Positions 12,352-22,812 of a DNA stretch of 64,000 nt are shown piece after piece. Both the position numbers and the translations under genes were made by a program. Under the pieces are notes generated by a model, which was given only the letters and a program-made list of their open reading frames with translations, made no database searches and was not told the origin of the DNA. Source of the stretch: Epiperipatus broadwayi (Eukaryota > Onychophora > Udeonychophora > Euonychophora > Peripatidae); the NCBI GenBank assembly GCA_028023455.1, contig JAQFVV010006503.1, forward strand, positions 986,904-1,050,903, given 5' to 3'. Every line of letters starts with the position of its first letter. Positions within the stretch are counted from its first letter, which is position 1.

Positions 12352-14099
12352 TTACTTTTTCCTAAGAGCAAGATTAATTAGAGGCTTCCATACATTGTGT
12401 ATTGCCACACTGAGTTGACTTACAGGATTATTTACCATTGTCATATGAGCAGCTTCTTGAATTTTCTTCTATGCATTTTTTCCTTTTTATCCAATATCTT
12501 TGTATTTTCCCACTTAAGCATGTGGTCATTAGTACATACATGATCTGCTATGGTAGACACATCTGTTTTTTCTCTTTTAACCATTAGTTTGTGTTCCTTC
12601 AGTCATTGTTCAACCACCCGACAGGTCTCAACAAGGTATTTCCTTCCACAATCACATGGTATTTTATAGATGCAGTTTTTGTTCTTCAACATTTCCACTT
12701 TAGGCTTAGTAGAAGTAAGCATTCCTCGAAGTGTGGAAAGGCTTTGGAAAGCAGTCCTAATATTACATTGACTGCAGATTTTATTTAGTTTGTCTGCCAT
12801 TCCTGGTATGGGTGGATACACTACCATACCAATAATTGTTTTCTCTTTTGGTGTCTCTTTGTGTTGTCTATTGAAGGTTTTTCTGATGACTGCTGATAGA
12901 TAACCATTCTTCATACCTTCGTTCTATGTGAATCTTTTCTTTTTCCAAGTCACTGGATTCTGAACAAACCTCCCTTGCTCTGTTCCATAATGATAGTACA
13001 ATTCCTTGTTTAGTGCTTCTTGTATGATTGGATGTATATGCCAAGTATTTGCCAGTGTGTGTTAATTTCCTATACACTGTTGTTTTTACTTTGCCCTGAG
13101 GAAGTCTTATCACAAAAACATCCAAGAATGCCAATTTTTGTTCTTGTTCTGATTCCATCATGAATTTAATTGTAGGAGATATGTTGTTAATGTGCATCCA
13201 GAAAGACTGTAATTTTTCCTTGCCATGTGGCCATACCACAAATGTATCATCAACATATCGAAACTACACTTTAGGTGGACATGGAATAGTATTTATGGCT
13301 GTGGCTTCAAGTACTTCCATGTAAATGTTGCTGAGCAAGGGTGACAGTGATGATCCCATGGCCATCCCTTGATTTTGTTGGAAGAATTCTGAGTTATATT
13401 GAAAGTATGTTGTTGTTACACAGAATGTTAATAATTCCATTATACTATCAATAGGTAGAGCTGTTCTAGTTTGTAGACTATTATCGTCATTTAACCTTTT
13501 TCTTACAATAGACAATGCTTCATCACATGGTACATTTGTAAACAGACTTTCCACATCAAAGCTTACCAATATGTCAGTTCTATCCATTTTCATGTTCCTG
13601 ACTAATTCCACAAAGTGCTTAGAATCCCTGATGAAAGATGATGTCCTATATGCCAATGGACTAAGAACTTCGAGAAGAAATCGACAAATTTTGACAGGGA
13701 GAATTTCTAGAACTGACAATAGGTCTTAATGGAACATTGTCTTTATGAATTTTCGGCAGCCCATACAGGTGAGGAATCTTGTTGAATTACAAAGTTAATT
13801 TTCTTTTTTTTGAATCACTGAAATACCTGTGATACTTCCGGAGTAATGCTTGTAGTTTTACCTCTGTATTTGGAATTGGATTTTTCTCTATCTTTTTGTA
13901 TTGGCCTGCTGTGAGAAGGCTTTGTATTTTGTTATCATAATAAGTTTTATTCATTACAACTGTAGTGTTACCTTTGTCAGCAGGAAGAATGATTATAGAT
14001 GTATCCTGTTTGAGAGATTTAATAGCTTTTATCTCATCACATGAAATGTTTGACTTCTGCTTGTGCACTTGATGTCTTTCCAGTGTTCTTTTTACTCTC
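12352..14099 (-). pseudogene. Penelope-like reverse transcriptase / GIY-YIG protein, inverted copy (broken)
   Basis: Segments on the minus strand, in order: 14068-13787 with the PLE fingers motif 'IILPADKGNTTVVM'; 13719-13264 with 'DILVSFDVESLFTNVP' and 'GMAMGSSLSPLLSNIYME'; an in-frame TAG at 13264-13266; then, in the same frame, RT catalytic 'FRYVDDTFVVW'; 13239-12868 with the RT thumb; then a frameshift near 12900 into the linker and GIY-YIG-type region ('CIYKIPCDCGRKY', here followed by LVETC where the sister copies give IGQTC). A TGA at 12603-12605 interrupts the GIY-YIG region, and the frame beyond it runs to a stop near 12352. The N-terminal third is absent. Reverse transcription with GIY-YIG endonuclease is the known role of the family. 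Confidence 0.9.
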
Positions 14100-14621
14100 C
14101 ACCTTCAATAGACAACACAAAGAGACACCAAAAGAGAAAACAGTTATTGGTACGGTAGTGTATCCATACATATCAGGAATGGCAGACAAACTAAATAAAA
14201 TCTGCAGTCAATATAATATTAGGACTGTTTTCCAAAACCTTATCACACTTCGAGGAATGCTTACTTCTACTAAGCCTAAACTGGAAATGTTGAAGAACAA
14301 AAACTGCATCTATGAAATACCATGTGAATGTGGAAGGAAATACATTGGTGAGGCCCGGTTGAACAATGACTGAAGGAACACAAATTAATGGTTAAAAGAT
14401 AAAAATCAGATGTGTTTACCATAGCTGATCATGTATGTACTAATGACCACATGCTTAAGTGGGAAAATACAAAGATATTTGATAAAGAGAAAAAAATGCA
14501 TAGAAGAAAATTCAAGGAAGCTGCTCATATGACAATGGTAAATAATCCTATAAGTCAACACAGTGTGGAAATACACAATGTATGAAAGCCTCTAATTAAT
14601 CTTGCTCTTAGGAAAAAGTAA
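14100..14621 (+). pseudogene. Penelope-like GIY-YIG domain, 5'-truncated tandem copy
   Basis: It starts abruptly inside the linker ('FNRQHKETPKEK') and encodes 'MADKLNKICSQ', 'TLRGMLTSTKPKLEMLKN' and the GIY-YIG segment 'CIYEIPCECGRKYIGE'. A short deletion after that shifts the frame, and the family-wide TGA lies at 14367-14369. The rest of the domain ('HVCTNDHMLKWEN' and 'PLINLALRK') can be followed to 14621. No RT remains. It acts as the upstream partial repeat of the next copy, the usual PLE pseudo-LTR arrangement. Confidence 0.85.
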
Positions 14622-14729
14622 AAATAAAAATAATTAGACTTGTTAAAAAAAAAATTGAAGGACTCAGGAGGATTTGAACCAACCCTCATATATAAATATA
14701 TCAAATTTCTACTATATGTTGCCTTTGAC

Positions 14730-14800
14730 AGAATAGCTCAGTTGGTAGAGTGTTTGCCTTAAATTCAATATACAAGAATCTAAAAGTGCGTGTTCAACTT
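14730..14800 (+). promoter_or_regulatory. tRNA-like pol III boxes in PLE terminal region
   Basis: ATAGCTCAGTTGGTAGAG matches a tRNA A box and D arm, and GTTCAACTTC about 50 bases downstream resembles a B box. Copies lie at about 12170-12245 (minus) and 17400-17475 (plus). On the opposite strand, just upstream, GGTTCAAATCC is a perfect B-box match. A complete cloverleaf does not fold by eye, so this is tRNA-related sequence or an internal promoter, not a tRNA gene. Confidence 0.5.
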
Positions 14801-14839
14801 CTAAGCGAATATTGTCACTGTGCATATAGGCCAGCAACA

Positions 14840-14878
14840 CCTGAAGAAGAGTGGAGAATAATACTACTCGATACATTG
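14840..14878 (+). ncRNA. Decayed hammerhead-like core (middle PLE copy)
   Basis: CTGAAGA and the GAGT...ACTC hairpin are kept, but the conserved GAAAC block is GATAC here. Loss of this block should abolish a hammerhead. The neighbouring copies keep GAAAC. Confidence 0.45.
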
Positions 14879-15083
14879 TGTAATTACTAACCTGTATTGT
14901 CTATTTGTGTGTTATTACTAACAAGTTGTTTGTATTTGAAAAGTTTAAATAAAGTTTAAAATTTTCTATACATTCAACATTCACTCATAAATGATGGAAA
15001 TAGTCCAACATATCACATCTTATAATATACCATCATTACAAACCTTCAGACAAATACTAAGTGCACGGTATGGACCCGATGCT

Positions 15084-17295
15084 ATGTTGAAATTTAGACA
15101 TTATGAAAAATTATGTCTAAAACTGGCTAAAGTAGAAAATCATTTAACTTTCTTATATAAATGTAAATCAGAATGGATTATCCCTAAGGGTTTGCAGTTA
15201 AAACCTCCTATTTCCTCCAAGAGAGCTGAGAAAATTATTTAGAGAGCAAATGAAGCCTTATTGAGAGAAAGTATAAAGGTTCAGCAGTTTACCAAGTATC
15301 AAACATTGCGATCTATTAGAAGTGTGGAATCATTACTACAAAACAAAGTTACAGATCATATTGTAAGTTACATGGGAGGATAAAAGACCTTCAGAAGAAA
15401 AAGCTTGTCAATCTACATGGGCAAGTCAAAAGTAATACTGCAACTAGTCTATCCTCATCACCAGTGAAAAATCTTAGTTCTAAACAACTTACTGATGTGT
15501 GAATTAGCAGTTCTTGAACAAGGTTTGAATTTTGCCATTACACCATCTACTGTACCACTATTGGATATAATGGCAGAATTGATGAGGTGACCCAAAATTT
15601 GAATCTAGAGTAAGTGGCAGAGTTACACTGGAGAGTAAAAAGAACACTGGAAAGACATCAAGTGCACAAGCAGAAGTCAAACATTTCATGTGATGAGAGA
15701 AAAGCTACTAAATCTCTCAAACAGGATACATCTATAATCATTCTTCCTGCTGACAAGGTAACATTACAGTTGTAATGGATAAAACTGATTATGATAACAA
15801 AATACAAGGCCTTCTCACAGCAGGCCAATACAAAAAGATAGCAAAAAATCCAATTCCAAATACAGAGGTAAAACCACAAGCATTACTCCGGAAGCACCAC
15901 AGGTATTTCAGTGATTCAGAAAAAAGAAAATTAACTTCATATTTCAGAAAGATTCCTCACCTGTATGGGCTGCTAAAAATTCATAAAGACAATGTTCCAT
16001 TAAGACCTATTGTCAGTTCTAGAAATTCACCCTGTCAAAATTTGTCAAGATTTCTTCTCGAAGTTTTTAGTCCATTGGCATATAGGACATCATCTTTCGG
16101 CAGGGATTCTAAGCACTTTGTGGAATTAGTCAGGAACATGAAAATGGATAGAACTGACATACTGGTAAGCTTTGATGTGGAAAGTCTGTTTACAAATGTA
16201 CCATGTGATGAAGCATTGTCTATTGTAAGGAAAAGGTTAAATGACGATAATAGTCTACAAACTAGAACAGCTCTACCTATTGATAGTATAATGAAATTAT
16301 TAACATTCTGTGTAACAACAACATACTTTCAATATAACTCAGAATTCTTCCAACAAAATCAAGGGATGGCCATGGATCAACACTGTCACCCTTGCTCAGC
16401 AACATTTACATGGAAGAACTTGATAAAAATTACAGTCTTTCTGGATGTACATTAACAACATATCTCCTACAATTAAATTCATGATGGAATCAAAACAAGA
16501 ACAAAAATTGGCATTCTTGGATGTTCTTGTGACAAGACTTCCTCAGGGCAAAGTAAAAACAACAGTGTATAGGAAACCAACACACACTGGCAAATACTTG
16601 GCATATACATCCAATCATACAAGAAGCACTAAACAAGGAATTGTACTATCATTATGGAACAGAGCAAAGGAGGTTTGTTCAGAATCCAGTGACTTGGAAA
16701 AAGAAAAGATTCACATAGAACAAATGCTTATGAAGAATGGTTATCCATCAGCAGTCATTAGAAAAACCTTCCATAGACAACACAAAAAGAGACACCAAAA
16801 GAGAAAACAGTTATTGGTACGGTAGTGTATCCATACATATCAGGAATGGCAGACAAACTAAATAAAATCTGCAGTCAATAAAATATTAGAACTGCTTTCC
16901 AAAGCCTTACCACACTTCGAGGAATGCTTATTTCTACTAAGCCTAAACTGGAAATGTTGAAGAACAAAAAACTGCATCTATGAAGTACCATGTGATTGTG
17001 GAAGGAAATACATTGGTCAGACCTGTCGCCTGGTTGAACAATGACTGAAGGAACACAAATTAATATTTAAAAGAAAAAAACAGATGTGTCTACCATAGCA
17101 AATCATGTATGTACTAATGACCACATGCTTAAGTGGGAAAATACAATGATATTGGATAAAGAGGGAAAAATGCATAGAAGAAAATTGAAGGAAGCTGCTC
17201 ATATGACAATGGTAAATAATTTTATAAGTCAACCCTGTGTGGCAATACACAATGTATGGAAACCTCTAATTAATCTTGCTCTTAGGAAAAAGTAA
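15084..17295 (+). pseudogene. Penelope-like RT / GIY-YIG protein, longest copy (broken, YVDD deleted)
   Basis: The N-terminal domain starts at the Met at 15084 ('MLKFRHYEKLCLKLAKVENH', then 'IIPKGLQLKPP'), broken by TAG at 15240-15242 and further stops to about 15700. The RT core at 15775-16455 has '[18 protein letters not shown]', 'DILVSFDVESLFTNVP' and 'FFQQNQGMAM'. Near 16415-16430 about 87 bases present in the inverted copy are missing, and these encode the catalytic YVDD. The thumb follows at 16445-16825, a small insertion near 16785 shifts the frame, and the GIY-YIG region ('CDCGRKYIGQTCRLVEQ', TGA at 17042-17044, 'KWENTMILDKEGKMHRRK') ends at 17295. Catalytically dead as it stands. Confidence 0.9.
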
Positions 17296-17399
17296 AAATA
17301 AAAATACTTAGACTTGTTAATTAAAATTGAAGGACTCAGGAGGATTTGAACCAACCCTCATATATAAATATATCAAATTTCTACTATATGTTGCCTTTG

Positions 17400-17475
17400 A
17401 AAGAATAGCTCAGTTGGTAGAGTGTTTGCCTTAAATTCAATATACAAGAATCTAAAGGTGCGAGTTTAACTTCTA
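17400..17475 (+). promoter_or_regulatory. tRNA-like pol III boxes in PLE 3' terminal region
   Basis: Same feature as at 14730: A-box-like TAGCTCAGTTGGTAGAG, then a degenerate B box (GAGTTTAAC here). It sits between the GIY-YIG stop and the hammerhead-like core, so any pol III transcript would run into the ribozyme-like sequence. Confidence 0.4.
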
Positions 17476-17510
17476 AGCGAATATTGTCACTGTGCATATA
17501 GGCCAGCAAC

Positions 17511-17550
17511 ATCTGAAGAAGAGTGGAGAATAATACTACTCGAAACGTTG
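17511..17550 (+). ncRNA. Hammerhead-ribozyme-like core (3' end of longest PLE copy)
   Basis: CTGAAGA, the GAGT...ACTC hairpin and GAAACGTTG are in order. CTGAAGA still satisfies the CTGANGA rule. As in the inverted copy, stem III and the cleavage site could not be settled by eye. Confidence 0.5.
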
Positions 17551-17692
17551 TGTAATTACTAATCTGTATTGTCTATTTGTGTGTTATTACTAACAAGTTG
17601 TTTGTATTTGAAAAGTTTAAATAAAGTTTAAAATTTTCTATACATTCAACATTCACTCATAAATGATGGAAATAGTCCAACATATCACATCT

Positions 17693-17705
17693 TATACTAC
17701 TTTAT
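17693..17705. repeat. Target-site duplication, right copy
   Basis: TATACTACTTTAT, identical to 11921-11933; it follows the PLE end CACATCT directly. Confidence 0.8.
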
Positions 17706-18129
17706 GTTTTAGTTAAAAAGAATATAACTTATGTATAATAATTTATTATTATACAGAATACAATTATAACTGATAGTCAACAAGTGTCACATTTTATAGA
17801 GATTACATTGATTAATTAATTAATCTATTTTATTTTATTTTTAAAATCGCTGACAAAATGGAATTAAAATATGTATTTTATTCAGCTACACATATTTGTG
17901 CATGAATTAATTTGTTCTTTAATATTTTTAATAAACAATAATGATTTTAATATATGTAAATATAGGCTTTTTTGAGCCCTAGGATATTCAAATGACAAAA
18001 ATAATTTATATTGTAAAAATTAAATATAACAATTTAAATTTTGTAATAAATTTTAGAAATAATGATTAACCTTTGCCATACTTCATAGAAATTCTGTATT
18101 GTTTTTAATAAAAATTATTCTCTACTATA

Positions 18130-18570
18130 TGACTTTCAACCATCATCAATCCACCAGAAGATGAAATTTCTCTCCACATTTAAATTCAATTCCCTTTTCT
18201 CCAGATCATTTCAGCAAACTTTTTTATTTTATCTGTCTACCTTACACATAGGTTATTTTTAGGGCTTTCAAATATCACCTATTGATATCACTTTTAGAAA
18301 CATACTCATAGAAATTCCATTTAAACTGTTTAATTATTTTAATAAAATTTGTTAATTTCTCACTCATATATTTCATATTTGATTTCACCTTGTTATTACA
18401 ACAAATAGTTCTTTATAGTTCACTATATAGTATAAAGTTTCTATACTGATCTTATAGTAGTTATTCATGTTTCACATTTGTGTGTAAGGATTATTAAAAT
18501 AGATTTACTAAAAACATTCAAGGGCATAGGAATATTTTCTGGTAATAGGACAATTTGTCTATCATACTCA
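18130..18570 (-). mobile_element. RTE-like LINE 3' fragment, degenerate
   Basis: Minus-strand relic starting at the tail marker ATCATCAATCCACCAG and collinear with the 38-kb element back to the region encoding 'PMCLKRMVFNKCV' (here CATTCAAGGGCATAGGAATA). Frames are broken throughout. Confidence 0.65.
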
Positions 18571-19656
18571 TTCTATATGTGTTTAATTTTTAATTATTTT
18601 CATTCGTTGGATTTCATTTGTGTTAAAAATCTGATCAAAATTTTTATAGTTGTTAACTTCCCTTTATTATAATAAAACTTTAATTTTTTTTTCAAAAAGC
18701 TGTTTAATCTCAGCTTTAATCCTTTTTTAATATGGTATTTATTTTTAACATTAAAAGCTCTTCTAACAATTTATCAATGTTTATTAAAATTATTTTATAT
18801 AAATAATAGACGTCCCTGTGCTTTTCTTGCTTTTGTAAAATATTTCCAATTAATTCAACTTATTAAGTACTATAAAGCAAAACAACAATCCATAGCCTAA
18901 GTAATTCTCCAAAAGAAAAAGCATATAAGACTCATCAAGATTAGTTATTAAGTAATAAACAAACAAATTTTTTTAATTTATAAATATATAAAAACAAGAT
19001 AAAGGAATGAATAAAGGATAAATAATGAAGAATAAAATATTATTGGTAATTTATGCACAACTGAGTTAAATTTAACTTAGAAATTCCTGAATTTTTTGTT
19101 TCAGAACTCTAATATTTACTCTGTTTGTTGACGACAAATCTTTTAATACTTACTGAAATATTCGAATTATAATATAAACATATTGGTGATACTCATTTTT
19201 GTATGTAATTCCTTTAACATATTTATGAAGTTTATACTGACAATTTTTTAAAATTATTTATCTTTAAAAATAATAAAAGTGAGCATAATAAATTAACAAT
19301 CTTTTATTAAGAATTTAAATTACTTTAAACAATATTAACAATTATCCATTACAATATTTTAAAAAATAATTTTTCAAATATATTTTTATTAGCCACATAT
19401 ATATTGAAGCAGTCAATTCTAATCAAAGATTGAGCTGCATGGTCTTTTATACTCATCAAATTAGTAACTCATATTTGAACCTTATGTTTCATCTCGCTCC
19501 TATATTCAGGTATATTTATTTTATGTATATGTTTGAGATGTGCAACTAAAAGATTACAAAATTTAGCTTTTAATATTTTTGTACTATTAGTTATTATTAA
19601 TTCTTTTTATTAAAATCAAAATATATTAGGTGCAGCTGAAATATATATATATATAT
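18571..19656. other. AT-rich spacer, no gene seen
   Basis: Long T-rich and A-rich stretches with no protein-like open frame and no recognised repeat until the palindrome at 19657. Confidence 0.5.
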
Positions 19657-19912
19657 AATAAAAAGTCAGATGACACATGACTTATATATAGCTTGCAATT
19701 ACCAATATGTAAACTTAAGAGCATGCTAATGCTCTAAACAAGCTTTTTTTTATTATGATAAATGCTACTACAAGAGAAGGCTTTCAAATCATTGTAGTAG
19801 CATTTATCATAATAAAAAAAAAGCTTGTTTAGAGCATTAGCATGCTCTTAAGTTTACATATTGGTAATTGCAAGCTATATATAAGTCATGTGTCATCTGA
19901 CTTTTTATTATT
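19657..19912. repeat. Near-perfect 256-bp palindrome P1
   Basis: Arms 19657-19773 and 19792-19912 are almost exact complements, differing mainly in the length of an internal T/A run, with an 18-base loop starting GAGAAGGC. The outer ends read ATAATAAAAAGTCAG and its complement and sit next to a TA run on the left. A third, single-arm copy lies at 20194-20270, and a relic of the outer end (AATAAAAAGTCAAATG) is at 51832. Non-coding fold-back element. Confidence 0.9.
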
Positions 19913-20193
19913 ACTATTATTATTTTGCTGTTGGGGCTTTAGCTAAATTAAATGGCTAAGCCTATTAATATATGGAGTATCTGAATTAAGTTCAGGCCCA
20001 TATAATTTTTTCAGTTAGAGAGCTGACTTTAATGACATGCAGTTGTCTAAAGGTTTAGATCTTCTTGAGAATTATCTTTTAGATAAATGCTTAGCTTGAG
20101 TTGGTTTTTTGAATCTAATGTCCCAACTCCTCACTGAACAGACCCATAGGTCGAAACCAGTCTGGGGATGCGGACAATCTAAGATAAAAATGA

Positions 20194-20270
20194 TTTGAAT
20201 GCCTTCTCTTGTAGTAGCATTTATCATAATAAAAAAAGCTTGTTTAGAGCATTAGCATGCTCTTAAGTTT
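20194..20270. repeat. Third partial copy of the P1 palindrome arm
   Basis: From TTGTAGTAGCATTTATCAT to GCATGCTCTTAAGTTT it repeats the right arm of P1, and it also carries GAATGCCTTCTCTTG, which matches the complement of the P1 loop. The stretch between (about 19913-20190) includes a short relic of the R2 arm (CGAAACCAGTCTGGGGATG). It ends in a TA run directly against the next element at 20280. Confidence 0.8.
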
Positions 20271-20560
20271 ATATATATATTGAAGCAGTCGGATCTGAGT
20301 TCGATCCTAGCTTCATGTTATTTACCCTAATACTAACCTTAAATTTCCGATGCAATGGGGCTTTATACGTATTTAAAAATTATATGCCAATAATCTTTCG
20401 ACTCGATGAGCTCCTTGATTCCATTTGCCTCACGCAAATAATATAACATTAATTTCAAATAGTAATTCTCGCCCATTAGAGCTAAATTTATAAGTTCTAT
20501 TAATCATCGAGTCAAAGGAAAATATTACATGTTTACTATTTTTACATTTAGCTAATAATA

Positions 20561-20767
20561 TGTATGTTCGGGTTGCCAACACAGATAGCGGGTATTAACA
20601 TTTAAATAATTATAAAAAGAATGATGAACTAAGAAACCAAGTATATTAGAAAATATTTATTATATTATTAAATATTTTCTAATATACTTGGTTTCTTAGT
20701 TCATCATTCTTTTTATAATTATTTAAATGTTAATACCCGCTATCTGTGTTGGCAACCCGAACATACA
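20561..20767. repeat. Near-perfect 207-bp palindrome P2 inside R4
   Basis: Arms of about 97 bp (TGTATGTTCGGGTTGCCAAC at the left end, its complement at the right) meet at an AT loop near 20660. Only the right arm exists in the sister copy (30745 onward), so the left arm was created in, or retained only by, this copy. Confidence 0.92.
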
Positions 20768-21408
20768 TATGATTTGATTTAAAAAGTATTCAAAGTAATT
20801 AATTATTAGATATTCGTGTCAGTGCAAGGGTCTCTAGTCCTCACCAACCGTTGAACTAGTTCTTGGCGCCTAGCACTGTGCCGTTGATTTCTGCTATCTG
20901 AGCTGTTGAGTTGGGTTTGAATTCAGTTTTGGTTAAGCTGAGTTTGAATCCGATTTGACTTGCGGTGGTGGTGGGTTTCGACTGGTACATGGTTATGTTT
21001 TTGACGCCCAACATGGGGCAAATGGAATCAAGGAGCTCATCGAGTCGAAAGATTATTGGCATATAAATTTTAAATACGACATTAATAAAGCACACAAATA
21101 TATATATTAAATGAACCGCCAAGTAAGAAAAGAGAAAGTTTAAAGGCTAGAGATTTAAAGAATTACGAGATAGATTTACAATAGCATGAATAAAAGGTTT
21201 TATAAAAAATGTTACATTAAAGAATAAAGAGCTCTTAAATAGGAGAGTAAAATAAAGTTCGAACTGGCCAGAAAGTTTAACGTTCATTATAGAAATATAT
21301 TACCCTTCCGTGCTTGACCTTAAGTTACTCCTCCAAGTTGTTGAAAACATAGGCATCATTGGTTGACTACTGGAACAGTATTTTAGTAGCTTTCATAATT
21401 TTAGCAGA

Positions 21409-21621
21409 ATGATCGGTCCGGAAAAAGGTTCAGCAGCTCCATTGAAGATTTCTCGGGACTTTAGGAACCATAACCAGATTCCTGATGTTCTAGCCCTCTA
21501 TCATGATGAAATACAATTTTTATACGCACAGAGTTCACTGCACTACTCTAGAACAAAGCTAGTCTTTTTTTCTTTACTTTTCAGGGCTATATATCTACTG
21601 TTCACTGATGCCTCCGGCTAG
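21409..21621 (+). other. Unrecognised 70-codon open frame inside R4
   Basis: It begins 'MIGPEKGSAAPLKISRDFRN' and stays open for 70 codons; the copy at 29680-29931 (minus) keeps the frame with very few changes. It is less AT-biased than its surroundings. No domain, signal peptide or catalytic motif is recognisable. The two copies are nearly identical overall, so conservation of the frame is weak evidence for coding; I would treat it as probably non-coding element DNA. Confidence 0.25.
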
Positions 21622-22624
21622 CGCTCATTTTATTATCAATCTCGGTTTTTTTTTTATAATTAGTTGTTTTCAGAAACATTCCTTCGATAAGGCTTTCAAA
21701 CTAATTTTTGAATTCCTTTCCTAATTAGAAAATGAATTCTTAAAGTCTGAAATGATTTTAATTAAAAATTGAATTCTTATCTTTTTTTTTATTAATAAAA
21801 CTTTACTGTTGTTTTTGAGAATTTGAAAGCCTTTGGAAGGAATGTAGCTTTTAATCGCAAAACTTTACAAATTATTTAAAAGTAAAAAAAAAACAAGTAT
21901 TCCCGACGCAATGAAACTTTCGAACAATTATATATATTTAATATTTACAAACATATATACGCACAATCCAGGCAATTTAATATATGTAAATTCATGAACA
22001 TTTTATCATGAATTTATTTAGAGAATTGATCCAATTTAAACTAAACTAATTAATTTTACTACGTATTTGAAACAAGTTATTCATTATGGAAATTAGCGTG
22101 GATTGAACGTATAAAGCCCCATTGCATCGGAAATTTAAGGTTAGTATTAGGGTAAATAACATGAAGCTAGGATCGAACTCAGATCCGACTGCTTCAATAT
22201 ATAAAAGCAATAGAAGGGAAACATTAAGAATAAAAAGCAATTTAGTGATTATTAACTGAAATACAGTATTGCCACGCAAAATATTACTCAATTCTCAGCT
22301 TAACTTTAGTCAGATATTAAAAATAAAACAATTCACGTATTATTTGCAAAATGTGTAATTGTGTTTGTATATATAAAGCACATAACAAATATAATTTTAA
22401 TAAAATGATTACATCTTGTTGTTGTTTTTAAATGAAGTTATTATGTAGAATTATTAGATTTTTAAAAATATACAATTACATTTACACATTAATTTATTAT
22501 AAAAAGTTTATAAAAAGAATACTTCATATTTATTTGCTCAGGCCAAAAATTTATTAGTTGATTTAATAGAATATTAATTACAAACAAAACAAAAATTTCT
22601 TCAACTATAAAAAAAGTGCATATG

Positions 22625-22812
22625 TACTTAAAATTACATTATGAGCTATATATGTATCTTACTCATTTGAAAAAAAAATTAAACTGGATGTTTCAAAAAA
22701 TGCATGCAGAGTATGAAAGAAGATGGTCTGGCTTCAGGACTGATAGATGGTTGTAATATGATTGAGATAAAATGAGAGTTGTACTGAGATAAGAATCAAA
22801 TTTGAAAGTATA
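22625..22812 (+). repeat. Dispersed ~190-bp direct repeat, copy 1
   Basis: It shares with 23698-23885 an ordered set of words: ACTTAAAATT, CATTATGAGCT, GATGGTTGTAATATGATTGAG and so on. It is diverged and non-coding. Probably two relics of one interspersed repeat in the same orientation. Confidence 0.55.

Larger units (their letters stand above)
11934..17692. mobile_element. Penelope-like retroelement composite (inverted + tandem copies)
   Basis: Three partial copies of one Penelope-like element (PLE): an inverted copy (11934-14099, minus), a 5'-truncated plus copy (14100 to about 15040), and a longer plus copy (about 15040-17692). They join head to head at about 14099/14100, and in tandem within the terminal region near 15000. 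Each copy ends in the same roughly 400-bp 3' region with a hammerhead-like core. PLEs are known to insert as tandem partial copies, often with an inverted segment at the 5' side, and this fits that mode. One 13-bp duplication surrounds the whole, so I infer a single integration event. Confidence 0.85.
20280..22198. mobile_element. 1.9-kb TIR element R4, copy L (rearranged)
   Basis: Terminal inverted repeats of about 91 bp: 20280-20370 (TTGAAGCAGTCGGATCTGAG at the left end) and 22107-22198 (its complement). Both ends abut TA-rich DNA, suggesting TA target preference. The terminal repeat contains GAGTTCGATCC, a B-box look-alike. The right part (about 21040-22198) is nearly identical, inverted, to 29142-30290. 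The left part instead matches 30266-30455 and 30745-31067 in direct orientation, with a 207-bp palindrome between, so this copy is internally rearranged. Open frames at 20856-21122 (minus) and 21409-21621 (plus) resemble no family I know. Probably non-autonomous. Confidence 0.8.

Noticed and set aside
14730-14800. A functional tRNA gene in the Penelope terminus
   Set aside because: A- and B-box-like strings are present but acceptor and T stems do not pair; repeated in all element copies.
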